From Malachius bipustulatus (Eukaryota; Arthropoda; Insecta; Coleoptera; Melyridae): a stretch of DNA of 64,000 bases. The stretch is taken from contig OU342630.1 in NCBI GenBank assembly GCA_910589415.1, forward strand, positions 84,936,186 through 85,000,185. The letters are read 5' to 3'. A model generated the notes under the pieces. It saw nothing but the letters and a program-made list of their open reading frames with translations, was not told where the DNA came from and searched no databases. Position 1 is the first letter of the stretch. Every line of letters starts with the position of its first letter. Of this stretch, positions 43,354 through 53,689 are shown one piece after another. The translations under genes were made by a program, and so were the position numbers.

Positions 43354-43611
43354 TCAGGCAGCAACCTCTGTGAAATGGTTGCGAATTAACTGGGATCTAA
43401 TTCGTCTGCCTAGAGCTAATACATCTCCTTGTGGCGGCTCTGTAACGAAAGCAATAATTAGTTTTTAAATTTAATATTAGTAGCAATAAACTGACCTGGA
43501 TTGTTGTCTGGCTGATCGTCATCTAGCTCTATGGCTGGATCAACTTCCATCTCTACTATATTGTTTGCAACAAGAATGTTGTGCAAAACACAGAGGGCAT
43601 TAATAATTTTA
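43354..43611 (-). pseudogene. PIF/Harbinger transposase, last two exons, cut by copy C
   Basis: The minus strand reads 'YKIINALCVLHNILVANN' and 'EMEVDPAIELDDDQPDNNP', then a donor GTCAGT at about 43490-43495, an intron of about 55 bp ending TTTCGTTACAG, and a final exon 'EPPQGDVLALGRRIRSQLIR' to a stop at 43354-43356. The LHN motif is the typical HARBI1 C-terminal helix. The exons are clean, but copy C inserted directly upstream at a TA, separating them from the rest. Confidence 0.8.
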
Positions 43612-43613
43612 TA
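43612..43613. repeat. TA target duplication, left of copy C
   Basis: TA, matched by TA at 46316-46317. Confidence 0.9.
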
Positions 43614-46315
43614 CTGAAGTTTCAGAATAGTAGGCACTAAGTTCTCGGAAGTGGTCGTGACGTATAAGCGCTCAGTTGGAGCATTCAGTGGCGGACGCAA
43701 AATATCAAAATAGGTTCAGACAATAATGAATTTATTGAGAAATATAATTGTAAACTTCCAAATAATATAGCATATAGTAAATAATATAGCATATAGCAAA
43801 AATAAAAATAGCAAAGAAAATAGGAAAAAAATAGTACCTTAGTCATCGTCAGAAGAAAAATCGTCGGATGATGGACAACTATCCCGATCACCGTTATCGT
43901 TCAAGTTGATAATTAATGGCTCAACCGAAACATCAACTATTGTGTCTAGATCCCACATTCTGTCTTCTTCTTTTGTAGTATGTCGGATGCAGTTTCTCCA
44001 TGTTTCAGCCGTCACATCTCCTATTGCAGTAGCTAGCAGGCGTTTCACTTCATCCATCTTGAAGGTCACGTTTTGTTTCGCCACTTGGTTTTTTCTTTGA
44101 GCCCAAATAAGTTCTATAGGATTCAGTTCACAGTGGTAAGGAGGGAGGCGGTGTACAATGATGTTGCACTCGCGAGCCAATTCGTCGACAGCATATCTCT
44201 TAAAATGAGGTATTTGTGCCCTTGCGATGTTTAATAGTTGCACTTTTAACATGTTGTCATCAAATGGTATATTTCTTTGAGCCAGCCAGTTAATGATGTC
44301 ACCTTTTCGCCATGCAGTTGTTGGCGATGGCTCCAATCGTCGACTATGGTAGGAAGCATTGTCCATTACCACGACCGAATTTGGCTCAAGGCTTGGTAAA
44401 ATTTTTAAAAACCAGTTTTCGAATTTTTCCGCATCCATTTCCTCATGGTAGTCACTAGTTTTCTTCGATTCGAAAAGTAGCAATCCGTTTTCCAAAAAAC
44501 CCGAATCACTACCTATGTGAGTTATTATGAGCCTCCGCCCCTTGCCCGCTGGCGCTTTTAGTCCTGTGGAAAAACCTTCAAAAAAAGCTTGTCGACGGCT
44601 TGTTATTTCCAAATCTTGCCAAATTTTCGAAACAGTATGACCTTGATTCAGCCAAGTTTCGTCTAAGAAATATATTTTCTTCCCTTCACGACGATACTCT
44701 CGAATTTTTTGTAAATAATTTCTCCGCCACAAAATTATTTCTTCTCTTTCTATAAGAAGACTTTTTCTCTGCCTTTTCATATGCCTTATGTTCATTTGTC
44801 TTAATGTCCGCAATAAGACACGTCGCGATATTTTCGGCATTGCGTCATCCGAATTGATTTCGGCAGCGATTGCTTTTAATGTTGGAATTTCATTTCGGAA
44901 AAAGAACGAATGAAATTTTCTCCGAACGGCGTATTTTATGTCATCATCAATGTCAATGCGTTTTCTCCCCCTTGTTTCAATATTTTCAGCTACCTTTTCT
45001 GTTCCGCCTTTGGACTCTTTGAAAGTTTTCAAGATTCGGTGTGCACTCCTAGTTGACACTTTGGTTAAATCACTACACAAAGCAACTACATCGTTTACCA
45101 ACATACTTTGATTCCTTTCACGGAGTCCACAATACACGTTGTATATAATAGTTTTTTCTCCTGTAGATAAATTCGTACGACGACGTTTACTTTGGCTGCT
45201 CTCGCCTTCCATATTGCTCACAACTTTAAATTTAAACAGTATTTCACTTCGGCACTCAAAGAAGCTTGCTTCTTTCCCGTTTACACCACAGTGAGAACTG
45301 AGAAATAAGATTCAGACAGGAAATCTGATGAGCGACCCTTAAAGCAACCAAGCTATCCCCACTAATTATGCACTTTATTGTCGACCGGGTATGGGTTTTT
45401 CCGGGATGGTAATTCCGTAAATTTCTTATAGTTAAACTTTTTCTGTATCCTGGAACTCAGTTCATTCCCAAAACAGGAATCATTATTGTATTATTATTTT
45501 ACCAAATAATTAACTAATAACTAATTATTAACAAATTAGTAAGATATTGATTTTTTCTAGCTTGTATTTCTTAATTACTTCACAGATTGTCTATGAACAA
45601 TATGAAATATTCAAAATTTTGTTGTTCCCGAGAGTCGAGAATCTTCTTCCCCCGGTAATATTAATTTTTCTTTTCTGACAACCAGAAAACAGAAAGAGAA
45701 AAATATACAAGTCCCGATCGACATCCAATAACAGCCCAAAACAAACAACTTTTCTTTTTGTTCAGGTTATTCCACTGCCGCGAATTCTTTTTCATTCATT
45801 TTCATGCGTTTTTTAATTTTTGTGATGCTTCAATAATTCAGCAAATATAAACATAAAAATAAAATATTAAGGATTTAAAGGAGCGATAAATGTTATATTG
45901 CAGCCCCTCACGAAAATAGCATGAACGATACGCCACTGAATACGGAGCTGCCTTGGACGGACTGGCAGCATGCTCGATATATATCCATCTTACTTTACCT
46001 TACAAGTTGGATCTGCTTATCCTTTGTACTTGTTGACACTGCTGTAATGTTGCCATATATTATATTTTAAGGGACCGAACCTCATTGAAATTCTACATCT
46101 TTTGCTATTAAATATCGATGTTGTGAAATTATTATAGCAGAAAAATTACTCAACAAATAAAACACAGTATTTTTTATCCTACAACCATTTACCTGCATGT
46201 GAATGATAAAAATACAAAATGATAAAACACCAAGAATTAAAAGCTGGCAACAATGTGTTTACTTTAAGTCCGTAATATTTCTAAGAACTTAGTGCCTACT
46301 ATTCTGAAACTTCAG
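43614..46315 (-). mobile_element. DD82E-like transposon copy C, complete
   Basis: 2702 bp. The terminal repeats match perfectly over at least 32 bases (CTGAAGTTTCAGAATAGTAG and following 'gcactaagttct') and are flanked by TA on both sides, as expected for the IS630/Tc1/mariner superfamily. The single transposase gene is intact. About 1.1 kb of non-coding DNA lies between the gene start and the right end, more than usual for mariners. An inner inverted repeat (ATTCAGTGGCG, 43683-43693 and 45931-45941) encloses the gene. Confidence 0.95.
43839..45221 (-). CDS. DDE transposase, 460 aa, intact (DD82E-like, Tc1/mariner-type)
   Basis: Cuts and joins transposon ends in the nucleus. An N-terminal HTH lies at about residues 18-75, followed by a basic region and a second HTH-like part (about 110-150). 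The catalytic triad is D187 (FLDETW), D287 (VVMDNASYHS) and E370 (LNPIELIW), so 82 residues separate the second D and the E, far more than the 34-41 of classic Tc1/mariner families. A DD82E group called Sailor has been described, as far as I recall; membership should be checked. The tail (SSDDFSSDDD) is acidic. The ATG at 45221 is preceded in frame by no better start, and copy B uses the same start. No frameshift or stop: likely functional. Confidence 0.93.
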   Translation of the reverse strand: MSNMEGESSQSKRRRTNLSTGEKTIIYNVYCGLRERNQSMLVNDVVALCSDLTKVSTRSAHRILKTFKESKGGTEKVAENIETRGRKRIDIDDDIKYAVRRKFHSFFFRNEIPTLKAIAAEINSDDAMPKISRRVLLRTLRQMNIRHMKRQRKSLLIEREEIILWRRNYLQKIREYRREGKKIYFLDETWLNQGHTVSKIWQDLEITSRRQAFFEGFSTGLKAPAGKGRRLIITHIGSDSGFLENGLLLFESKKTSDYHEEMDAEKFENWFLKILPSLEPNSVVVMDNASYHSRRLEPSPTTAWRKGDIINWLAQRNIPFDDNMLKVQLLNIARAQIPHFKRYAVDELARECNIIVHRLPPYHCELNPIELIWAQRKNQVAKQNVTFKMDEVKRLLATAIGDVTAETWRNCIRHTTKEEDRMWDLDTIVDVSVEPLIINLNDNGDRDSCPSSDDFSSDDD

Positions 46316-46317
46316 TA
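46316..46317. repeat. TA target duplication, right of copy C
   Basis: TA, the second copy of 43612-43613. Confidence 0.9.
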
Positions 46318-46677
46318 TAGTAGGTTCTATTGTAGATTAAACGTTTTTCTCTCGTTTTCCGTTGTTTATATACCTATGTACTATATGATTAAGTATTAAA
46401 TGAGTTTTTAATGAGGAACATTACAATCTCGTAAATTTATAATTAAAATATTCCGCAAATTTGACCTTCGTGAACTACACTTCCATGATGATCTGCGCAT
46501 GTCTGATGTCAATTTCGATTGCTTCGCGACGACGTCGACCACATTTTGGCTATCGAGTAGATTTCGATCGCATGGCTTCGGTTTTTGCTTTCGATTTCGA
46601 TCTCGATTACGTTAGGGAATACCAAACCGGTCGACTTACGTCACGTCGACTCTATCATCTCCGATCTCGACTCGATA
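46318..46677. other. Spacer with a CpG/CGAT-rich part
   Basis: 46490-46675 is unusually rich in 'tcga' and 'cgat' steps for this AT-rich window ('tttcgatttcgatctcgatt'). A 77-codon plus frame covers it but reads repeated Asp/Phe/Arg and looks like a by-product of the repeat. No family recognised. Confidence 0.4.
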
Positions 46678-47369
46678 TAGTAGATTCAAAATAAGAAGTC
46701 GCCTTTCGTATTAAGAAGGTACAAAGGCAGTAGTAATAGCCTAGCAGTGGGGAGTATACCATAAACTGGTGAATATTTGTAAACATACTTTTGGCGTGCA
46801 GAAGTACTCAAACAGTTTCTTTTCATTCGAGAAATATAAAAATATGTAATGTAGTTTTATTGGAAATTATAACTGGTTCAATTTATAAAATAATTGAATC
46901 ATTTTGAATTAATTGCAAAAAAAAATTGAAAAATGATACTTTTAATAATCAAAGCCTTGTTAGTTAAAAAATGAAAATAACCCAAGTGAATAAATAAATA
47001 AATTAACCTGAACATATAATTTTTGTTTATTATTGTTAATTATTATCGGTAATACAAAATTGAAAATAATACAAGTTATTAGATAAATAAATTAACATGA
47101 ACATAATATAGTTTGGTTTATATTTTCAATTATTATCAGTAATTAAAAATTTAAAATAATACAAGGGAATAAATTATTATAAACATAGCTTTGTTTCTAT
47201 TACCTAGGTATTATCAACGCTTTGGAATTAATAAAAAAATTAAAATAAGGCAGGTTTAAAAATTTTGAAAAATTCGCGTAAAACACAGTTCTGGCCACAT
47301 TGTTAATAATAATTATTAACAACATGGATATAACAAAAAAAAATTATAACAAAAATAATTTAAAATTTT

Positions 47370-48857
47370 TTAAAATCGTGCAGCATCTTCTTCACTTTCC
47401 TCTTCTCCACTGGACTCATCAGAACTGCTGTCACCCGCATTTGAAATTATGAGAGGTCTCACATCGTCAATGACATGCTCGGCCTGAAATGCCTCCCGGA
47501 TGATTTCAGTAGTTTTTGAAATGCATTTCCTCCACATTTCTGGCGTGATAAATTGTAGGGCATCTTTCCAAGTTTGTAAGACTTCCTCTTCATTTGTCGA
47601 TTCCTTTAGGACGATATTTGAGTCATAAAAGTTTTTTGCTATCCCCCATACCATTTCAATAGCGTTATACTGACAATGATAAGGGGGTAATCGCAAAACC
47701 TTATGACCGTATTTCGTCGCTAAAGAATCGACAACAAATTTTTTTTCCTTTCAGCTGGGATGAATTTTCGCTAAATCCAGCAATTCAGATTTCAGTGCCA
47801 TGTCAGGATACTGCATGTTTTTGGAATCGAGCCAATCTTTAATGTCTTGCTTCGTCCAACTTCCTGTTGGTGCTTTGTCGACAATTCTGCTGTGGTACGA
47901 AGCGTTATCCAGGATAATTAAAGATGGCTCCTCCAAGCCTTTCAGGAGATTATCTTCGAACCACTTTTCAAACAATTCCGCGTTCATATTGTCGTGGTAA
48001 TCGGCAGATTTATTCTTTGCTGCGAAAGCTAAATCTGCTCCCTGTACGAAGCCATTTTTCGTGCCAGCATGGAGTATAACATATCGGTTGCCATTTGAGG
48101 TCTTCCCAGGCTTATGATAGCTTTTCACTGACTCGTCTTGCCATGACCGTTTCGATTCACCTGCAAAATTAAATTTGATAAAATAATTATTGACGACTAT
48201 TACTTTAAGCAATTTGTATCTTTATTCGTTAGGTATATGAATAATTTAGATTACTACGAGTATAAAGGTTTTCCGGTGGAAAACTTATGTTTAAAACTTA
48301 CCTTTGCTGAAAATCCAAGTTTCATCAAGAAAAACCAAATCTAACGGAAACTCGCTGTCCAAATTCTCAATGAAGGTTTTTAAAAATTTATGGCGTAATG
48401 TGACTACATGGGATAGTTCACAGAGCGCTTTCCTGTTGTCTGTTATGCAATAGCGAAATCCCATTGACTTTAATAATTTCCACAAGGAAGTTTTTTTCAT
48501 TTCGTATATCTGTCTTGTAACGACAACTTCTTCTAAAATGGTAGATAAGATGGTAGGAATCCTTCTACTGTACATAGAATAAATGCATTGCCTAATTTCA
48601 GTCTTCACTTGATCTGGAACTTCTATAGACTTGGTTTTTTTCCGATTTCTAGTACATTTCTTTGACAAATCGTCCTCACTCATGGAGCATACCCTTTGAA
48701 TCGTGCGCACAGAGACTTTTAAACACTCTGCGGTTCTCTTCTGCACCGCCAAAACACTTGTCACTGGACCGCCAAACTCTTTTTCTCGATTAAAATAATC
48801 GATGGTGTTCAAGACGCACTGGCGACTTTCAGGGCCCAAACATCTTCGATTTTCCAT
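47370..48857 (-). pseudogene. DD82E-like transposase I, two exons, one in-frame stop
   Basis: Exon 1 (48857-48302) starts MENRRCLGPESRQCVLN, includes the HTH (about residues 35-65) and the first catalytic D in VFLDETW, and ends AAAG|GTAAGT. Exon 2 (from 48160, acceptor TTTTGCAG) continues in frame 'GESKRSWQDESVKS', second D in LIILDNASYHS, and 'LPPYHCQYNAIEMVWG' with E; 83 residues lie between D and E. The only visible defect is a TGA at 47751-47753, where relatives have another residue. The protein ends in an acidic tail (GEEESEEDAARF). A single sequence error or a young mutation could explain the stop. Confidence 0.85.
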
Positions 48858-49336
48858 TATAAAAGCACTTATATAATGAAAAACACACTAAAACAAAACG
48901 CAAAAAATAAAAATGAAAAATAACAACAAAAAAACGATAAACAACACAATACAACAAAACGCAAGAAATAACAATAAGAAATAACAGTTAACAATAATAA
49001 AACAATAACGGTAAAAAGTAACGATCAAAAATAACGAAAACAAAAAACAAACGACACTCCGAAAAACACTAAAAACGTAAAAGCTCAAAACGATTTACAG
49101 AATCTTCTGACAGGGTAACTACTGCAAGTGAAGTAATTCATTGTATGTTCCATTTTATATTCCAGTGGACGTTAGTAATGTCCCATAATTACTCATAAAA
49201 TGAGCTTTTGAAGGTAAAATTATAATAACTAAATTCTGTAACAGGAACACCTGTCTGTTAAAAGAATGTCTAATCCCTAATCCCTTTCAGATAATAGTCC
49301 TCACTTGACAAGAAACCTCTTATAGAGGGATATAAT
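48858..49336. other. 5' flank of transposase I
   Basis: A/C-rich on + (48890-49090, 'aataacaacaaaaaaac' type), which yields a spurious hydrophobic minus frame at 48888-49088. Probably the untranslated leader and promoter side of transposon I. Confidence 0.4.
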
Positions 49337-49540
49337 AAAGGCTCATTAATTTAACGGGCAGATTTCTGTGGCCATTTTTGAATAAGATATCGACACTATA
49401 TTATGTGGAAAATATTGCAATTTAATGATTCTTGGAATGAAAGAGATTACAAAAATGTTAATAAAAGTCATTTGACGTCGATGTTATTAGCTTCAGAAAC
49501 GAGCGTAAAAATCTGTCCGTTACCTTAATGACCATTTAAT
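49337..49540. mobile_element. MITE, about 205 bp, same family as 1-152
   Basis: Left arm 'aaaggctcattaatttaacg' and right arm 'cgttaccttaatgaccattt' are imperfect inverted copies of about 40 bases. The right half matches the window start. Confidence 0.7.
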
Positions 49541-49562
49541 ACCCACTGTAAATCTTTTAATA

Positions 49563-50074
49563 CAGTGAAGGGCAAAAGAAATGCAACAATTGGATAAATC
49601 CCTCCATCTCAAGTTTTTGGACTTTGAAAAAATTGCAAAAACGGGTCAATTTTAAAATTAAATTTGTTTGACCTACTTATACATTTTTCTTTAAAAAAAA
49701 TCTTCCTACATACCTACAAACATTTCTTTATTGTTTCAAAAAATTGTTTTATTCCTGATGAGATCCAGGAATAAAGCAGCAATTATACATATTTGGAAAT
49801 AATAAACAAGGGAGGATTTTTTTTTATACAAGATAGGTTCCTAAAAATTTTTTTTTTTTTGAAAGATGAAAGATATATCAAAATCATGACGAAAAAATAT
49901 AGAATGCTATAAAAAAATGCATTGACGTCATTACTCAGCCAATAAAACTTCCTGTTTTACAAAATGCTTAAAAAATTTAAATTAAATTTAAAAATTTACT
50001 CGTTTTCTAGAATTTTTCCAATGTCCAAAATCTCGAGATTTATCGAATTGTTGCGTTTCTTTTGCCCCTCACTG
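49563..50074. mobile_element. MITE, 512 bp, mariner-type ends and TA duplication
   Basis: Left end CAGTGAAGGGCAAAAGAAAT and right end ATTTCTTTTGCCCCTCACTG-like sequence are inverted copies extending over about 60 bases (through 'aattggataaatc' and 'gatttatcgaatt'). TA lies at 49561-49562 and 50075-50076. AT-rich core, no coding region. Confidence 0.85.
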
Positions 50075-50186
50075 TACAGGTCTTTTCAAATTCGTCGGCG
50101 AGAGATTCTAAGAAGGAGGTAATAAAACCGGTGTTTAAACTAATAGGTATATTAATTAGGTATATTATTTACTAAGATCAAGTACA

Positions 50187-51075
50187 GGGTGGGCAAATGT
50201 GGATGTTTCTATAGGAGATCTCGGTAACTATAAGAGCTATGGAAAAATGAATGGCACATTCTCGATCGCTTTTTTTGAGAGGAACTCAATGGTGAAAACC
50301 GGAATTCGCTATCTTCTTTTGTTTTCGAGCTATAATGAAAAGTACGATTTTTCACGATATCGATAAATGTCGATATCTTTCTTGGTTTTCAAGTTAGAGA
50401 AAAGATATTTGCACATTCTTCAGGCACTTTTTTGAGTAGAATGGAACGGCCTCAACAGATTTTGATTATATTTTTTCATTTTTCCGTTATAACATAAAGT
50501 TGTATTTTTTTTTTAAATGGAAGCCATAGTGGGCCATGAACTAATTAAATAGAGTATTTTTTTCTCTTTGCAACGATATATAACATGTGTGTTAAAAATT
50601 TATGAAAAGTTACATTTTTCAAAATAAATTGAATTTATTCTGGTCTTCAATTTGGTGAGATAAAAAATGCCAAAGTTAACATTTTACTATCTTTGTTTTT
50701 CAGTATTTGCAAACAATAAATGATTTTACAGATATAAAAAGGGTACTTTAATCGTTATCAATTAAAAAAAGTGCTTAAGATGTATTCTGGCTTGGAATAT
50801 TTCATAAGAATTTTGTTTCTTTTCTAAGATGCTGAAAAAAAGCATTTTGCAACAACGGTTTTGATACCTTGACTACCTACATTGTTAGAAATTAGACGAA
50901 ATTACCAAATACCAACTGTTATCGTGATAAACGTTGCCAAATTTATTCTTCAATATTTTGCTTATATCTTTTAAAATGTAGCTCTGGATTTTTTTTTATT
51001 ATTTTTCCCGTATAATTTACTGAGTATCCCCTACAATGTACTGAACAGTTTATCCGTCATTTTCTTAACACCCTG
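50187..51075. mobile_element. Possible CAGGGTG-bounded element
   Basis: Starts with 'tacagggtgggcaaatgtgg' and ends 'ttaacaccctgtata'. Only about 8 outer bases pair as an inverted repeat; the interior is non-coding. Boundaries tentative. Confidence 0.4.
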
Positions 51076-51355
51076 TATATCGCTGATATCTAATTTTTTT
51101 TTCAACTAAGAATTAATAACAAAATGCAAATTCTGGTGGGTAAATAAACAAAATATTGTAACTTGTTAGGAACCTCTGGAGTAAACCTGGTATGGAAACA
51201 AATTCTATACCTGTAATGTTTACCCTTATTGTTAAATTTCTTCAACCTAACTACAGGGGTTTTATTACCATGACAGATTTCTCTTTTCAGAATAACTACA
51301 CCCATTAGCTTCCGTTAAGCCGATAGGCGACTTCTTATTTTGAATCTACTATATG

Positions 51356-51635
51356 AGTTAGGGAATATGGCTGATTATGTTGCACTGCCGTTGCCACAAC
51401 TACTATTGCCTCCACTTTGTCGAATTGTAAACGAATTCTTAATGCTAAAATTGGGAATCGTCTTTTCCCCCAAAACTCCAAAACACCTTTCAACCGAATT
51501 TCGTTACCTAATCAAAGATTCATTATACAGCTGCTCCGCAGGAGTATTTGGATTACCCAAGAGGGTCATCATATAGGGCTTAATCTCATAAGTTCCCCTT
51601 TCAAAAACAGTTCCCAATCTTGAATTTCGGAATAT
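51356..51635 (-). pseudogene. PIF/Harbinger transposase, C-terminal fragment (block P, second copy)
   Basis: Minus strand reads 'YEIKPYMMTLLGNPNTPAEQ', 'LYNESLIR', 'NSVERCFGVLGKRRFPILAL' and 'VEAIVV.ATAVQHN'. The 'NTPAEQLYNE...R...E..FG..KRRFPIL' stretch is typical of HARBI1-like proteins, including the catalytic E. One stop and small frameshifts. It abuts the end of transposon I at 51353. Confidence 0.8.
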
Positions 51636-51639
51636 CTGG

Positions 51640-51960
51640 GAATCATGTGTTGATCCTGGTCACCGACATACAATAATCTTTTCTCACCAAATCCCAAACT
51701 ACTGTTTTACACACGCCGGTTAAATGTGAGGTGCTTGCTATTAAATAACTACTAGGGACTTCCTCGTTTTCTGTCTTAAATATTCTAAAAACATTTAAAA
51801 CAATTTCTTTGGCTTCCACTGTCAAACTATTTCTATTGATAGTGCTTTCTTCGTTATATTCGACATTTGTTTCGTAATTTTCGAAGCAAAAGTTGATATT
51901 ATCGTAATTTGCGGGTTGTTCATTATCAGAATCTAATCTAAAAAAAAACAACAATAATTT
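51640..51960 (-). pseudogene. DD82E-like transposase N-terminal fragment J
   Basis: The minus frame reads 'NSLTVEAKEIVLNVFRIFKT', 'ENEEVPSSYLIASTSHLTGV' and 'CKTVVWDLVRK', the HTH part of this transposase group (compare 'LTYEGRQLLLNVFDYFERER' in relic K). It ends soon after, at the duplicated block edge. The preceding acidic sequence 'DSDNEQPANYDN' may belong to a different protein. Confidence 0.65.
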
Positions 51961-51984
51961 TTTTTGTGCACTTATGATAATTAT

Positions 51985-52780
51985 TTTTAACATTCCTTGA
52001 GGATATTGATGATTGAGATGTTCCCGGACTCTTTGAGCACAGTGTGCTGGCGCCCCGTCTTGCTGAAACCACAAACCTAAAACATTCAAGGGTAGGTTTT
52101 CTAAAAGTACCGGTAAATTATGTTGTAAAAAGTTCAAGTATACTTCCCCATTCAACTGAACGTCGACAAAAATTGGCCGATCAAAATATTCCCGATTATG
52201 CCGCCCCAAACATTTATAGACCAATGATTCTCATTTCTTTGTTCCCTCATCCAGTGTGGGCTGTCAGTTGCCCAGTAGTGTTAAAGTGTATTTGTTGATG
52301 CTCCCGTTGCTCTTGAATGAACATTCATCTGTAAAAAATTGAGCCCACTGACAAAGAAAAACCCGAATTTCAAAATCTTGACCATGATTTGACAAACTCT
52401 TGATGCGACTGGATATGATATGGATGATATTTATGATTCTTTAAGATTCTCTTGATTGATCTAAGACTTATATCGGTAATTTCACACAAAGTCTTCTTGT
52501 GCTAATTTGGGGATTGTTTTCAACGTGATTCAATACAATTCCTTGATTGACTTCATGCGTTGTTTTGTTACTTGATTTGTCACTTCTCTTGTTTTGGTTT
52601 CAGAGATTTAGTAGTCCTTAGTGTGTTGACAAGCCGATGGACAGTTTTTCTGTTCGGATATGGCCCATCTGGATCTCTTTGGGCGTATAATTATTGCTCC
52701 GCTTGAAGAGAATTTTGTAGGCATTCGCCATAAATTAATAGCATGTCCCCTTTCTCTTCAAAAGAAAATGAAAAAGGCAT
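51985..52780 (-). pseudogene. mariner-like transposase pseudogene (copy 2)
   Basis: ATG at 52778-52780 opens 'MPFSFSFEEKGDMLLIYGEC' (start of this mariner-like type). An HTH ('LCEITDISLRSIKRILKNHK') follows, then 'FFTDECSFKSNG' with the first D, 'HWSINVWGGI', 'VYLNFLQHNLPVLLENLPL', 'LWFQQDGAPAHCAQRVREHL' with the second D. The third acidic block is missing: sequence stops at 'NHQYPQGML' where block P begins. At least four frameshifts. Different in sequence from copy 1, so an independent lineage. Confidence 0.85.
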
Positions 52781-52866
52781 TTTCGTAATATATTATAGAT
52801 CCAAGCAATCAAAGCAAACCAACTAGAAAAGAGTAAACACAAACACTAAAAAATTGGAAACATGAA

Positions 52867-53285
52867 TCAGATAAATTTTCGTTCAACCCACCAATATATA
52901 CCTACAAGGCGGACATCTCGTCGAAGAGGTCTCGCAAATGACACAGGGCCACACATAACAGGGGGCAACTGAAAAAAAATTGCCAGCATCAATGGACCAA
53001 AAAGGCTCCTCTGACCCCGAAACCTGTTGCGCCACATAAATTCGTGTAGGTATGAAGTGAATAGCGCGTCGGAGGTGTCAAATTGGCGGCGGAGCTTCCT
53101 TTTGGCGCGCATCCACATATTTTCCACATTTTGCGTGTGCACCGTGTCGTCGTCGGGGTCCACGAAAAATTGTGTTGGTGAATGACGGTTAGATGTTCGT
53201 AGACGCCGCCGTCTATTTGGTTGATGTTGGTGTATGCCGCCCAACCATCGGAGATCACAATTGTCCCGGGGAGTATATGTTTACC
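52867..53285 (-). pseudogene. Merlin (ISXO2-like) transposase, C-terminal part
   Basis: Minus strand: 'MISDGWAAYTNINQIDGGVY' and 'EHLTVIHQHNF', then after one frameshift near 53175 'FVDPDDDTVHTQNVENMWMR', 'AKRKLRRQFDTSDALFTSYL' and 'HEFMWRNRF'. SDGW holds a catalytic D, HTQNVE the E-bearing helix, and the WRNRF end is the typical finish of ISXO2-type proteins. The upstream end matches an exon start (acceptor-like tract at about 53285). The first catalytic block is absent here, but a related fragment is at 36.9 kb. Confidence 0.85.
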
Positions 53286-53689
53286 CTAAAATAAATAAAC
53301 CAGTACGACATGTCAAAATAAGAAAATACCATTTTCTTATTGTTTGCATTTAAAAAAAAACTTAAAATAGATCACACCACATTATTAGAAATTAAAAATA
53401 AAATCAAAGAAATGAAAAAGGCTCGATTTTTCAATTAAAGTTTTTGATTAAAAAATCATGATTTTTCAAACTCTGGTTGTATGTATGTTCTTACATTTTT
53501 CATGAAATGTGTGAAGGTTTCCTTGAAGAGATAAAAATACTTTTTAATTGATGACAAAAGAGATATAAACGAGAATAAAATAGATAGATTGAGCCTAAAG
53601 GGTGAAAGTGTGCGAATAGGATCATCTCCCGCAGCCAAATGAACTTCAGACATACATACATACAATTGATGACAAAATCTATTGCATGA
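53286..53689. other. AT-rich spacer
   Basis: Nothing recognised. Frames at 53456-53703 (-) look like chance. Confidence 0.4.

Larger units (their letters stand above)
46678..51353 (-). mobile_element. DD82E-like transposon I, about 4.7 kb, with nested MITEs
   Basis: TAGTAGATTCAAAATAAGAA at the left and its reverse complement at the right form a 26-bp perfect terminal repeat that continues imperfectly for about 15 more bases. TA flanks both ends. The enclosed transposase gene (47370-48857) is on minus. Smaller inverted-repeat elements at 49337-49540 and 49563-50074, and probably 50187-51075, sit between the gene and the right end and inflate the length. Confidence 0.75.

Noticed and set aside
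46461..46694. 77-codon plus-strand frame
   Set aside because: Driven by the CGAT-type repeat; reads repeated Asp/Phe/Arg and crosses the transposon I terminus.
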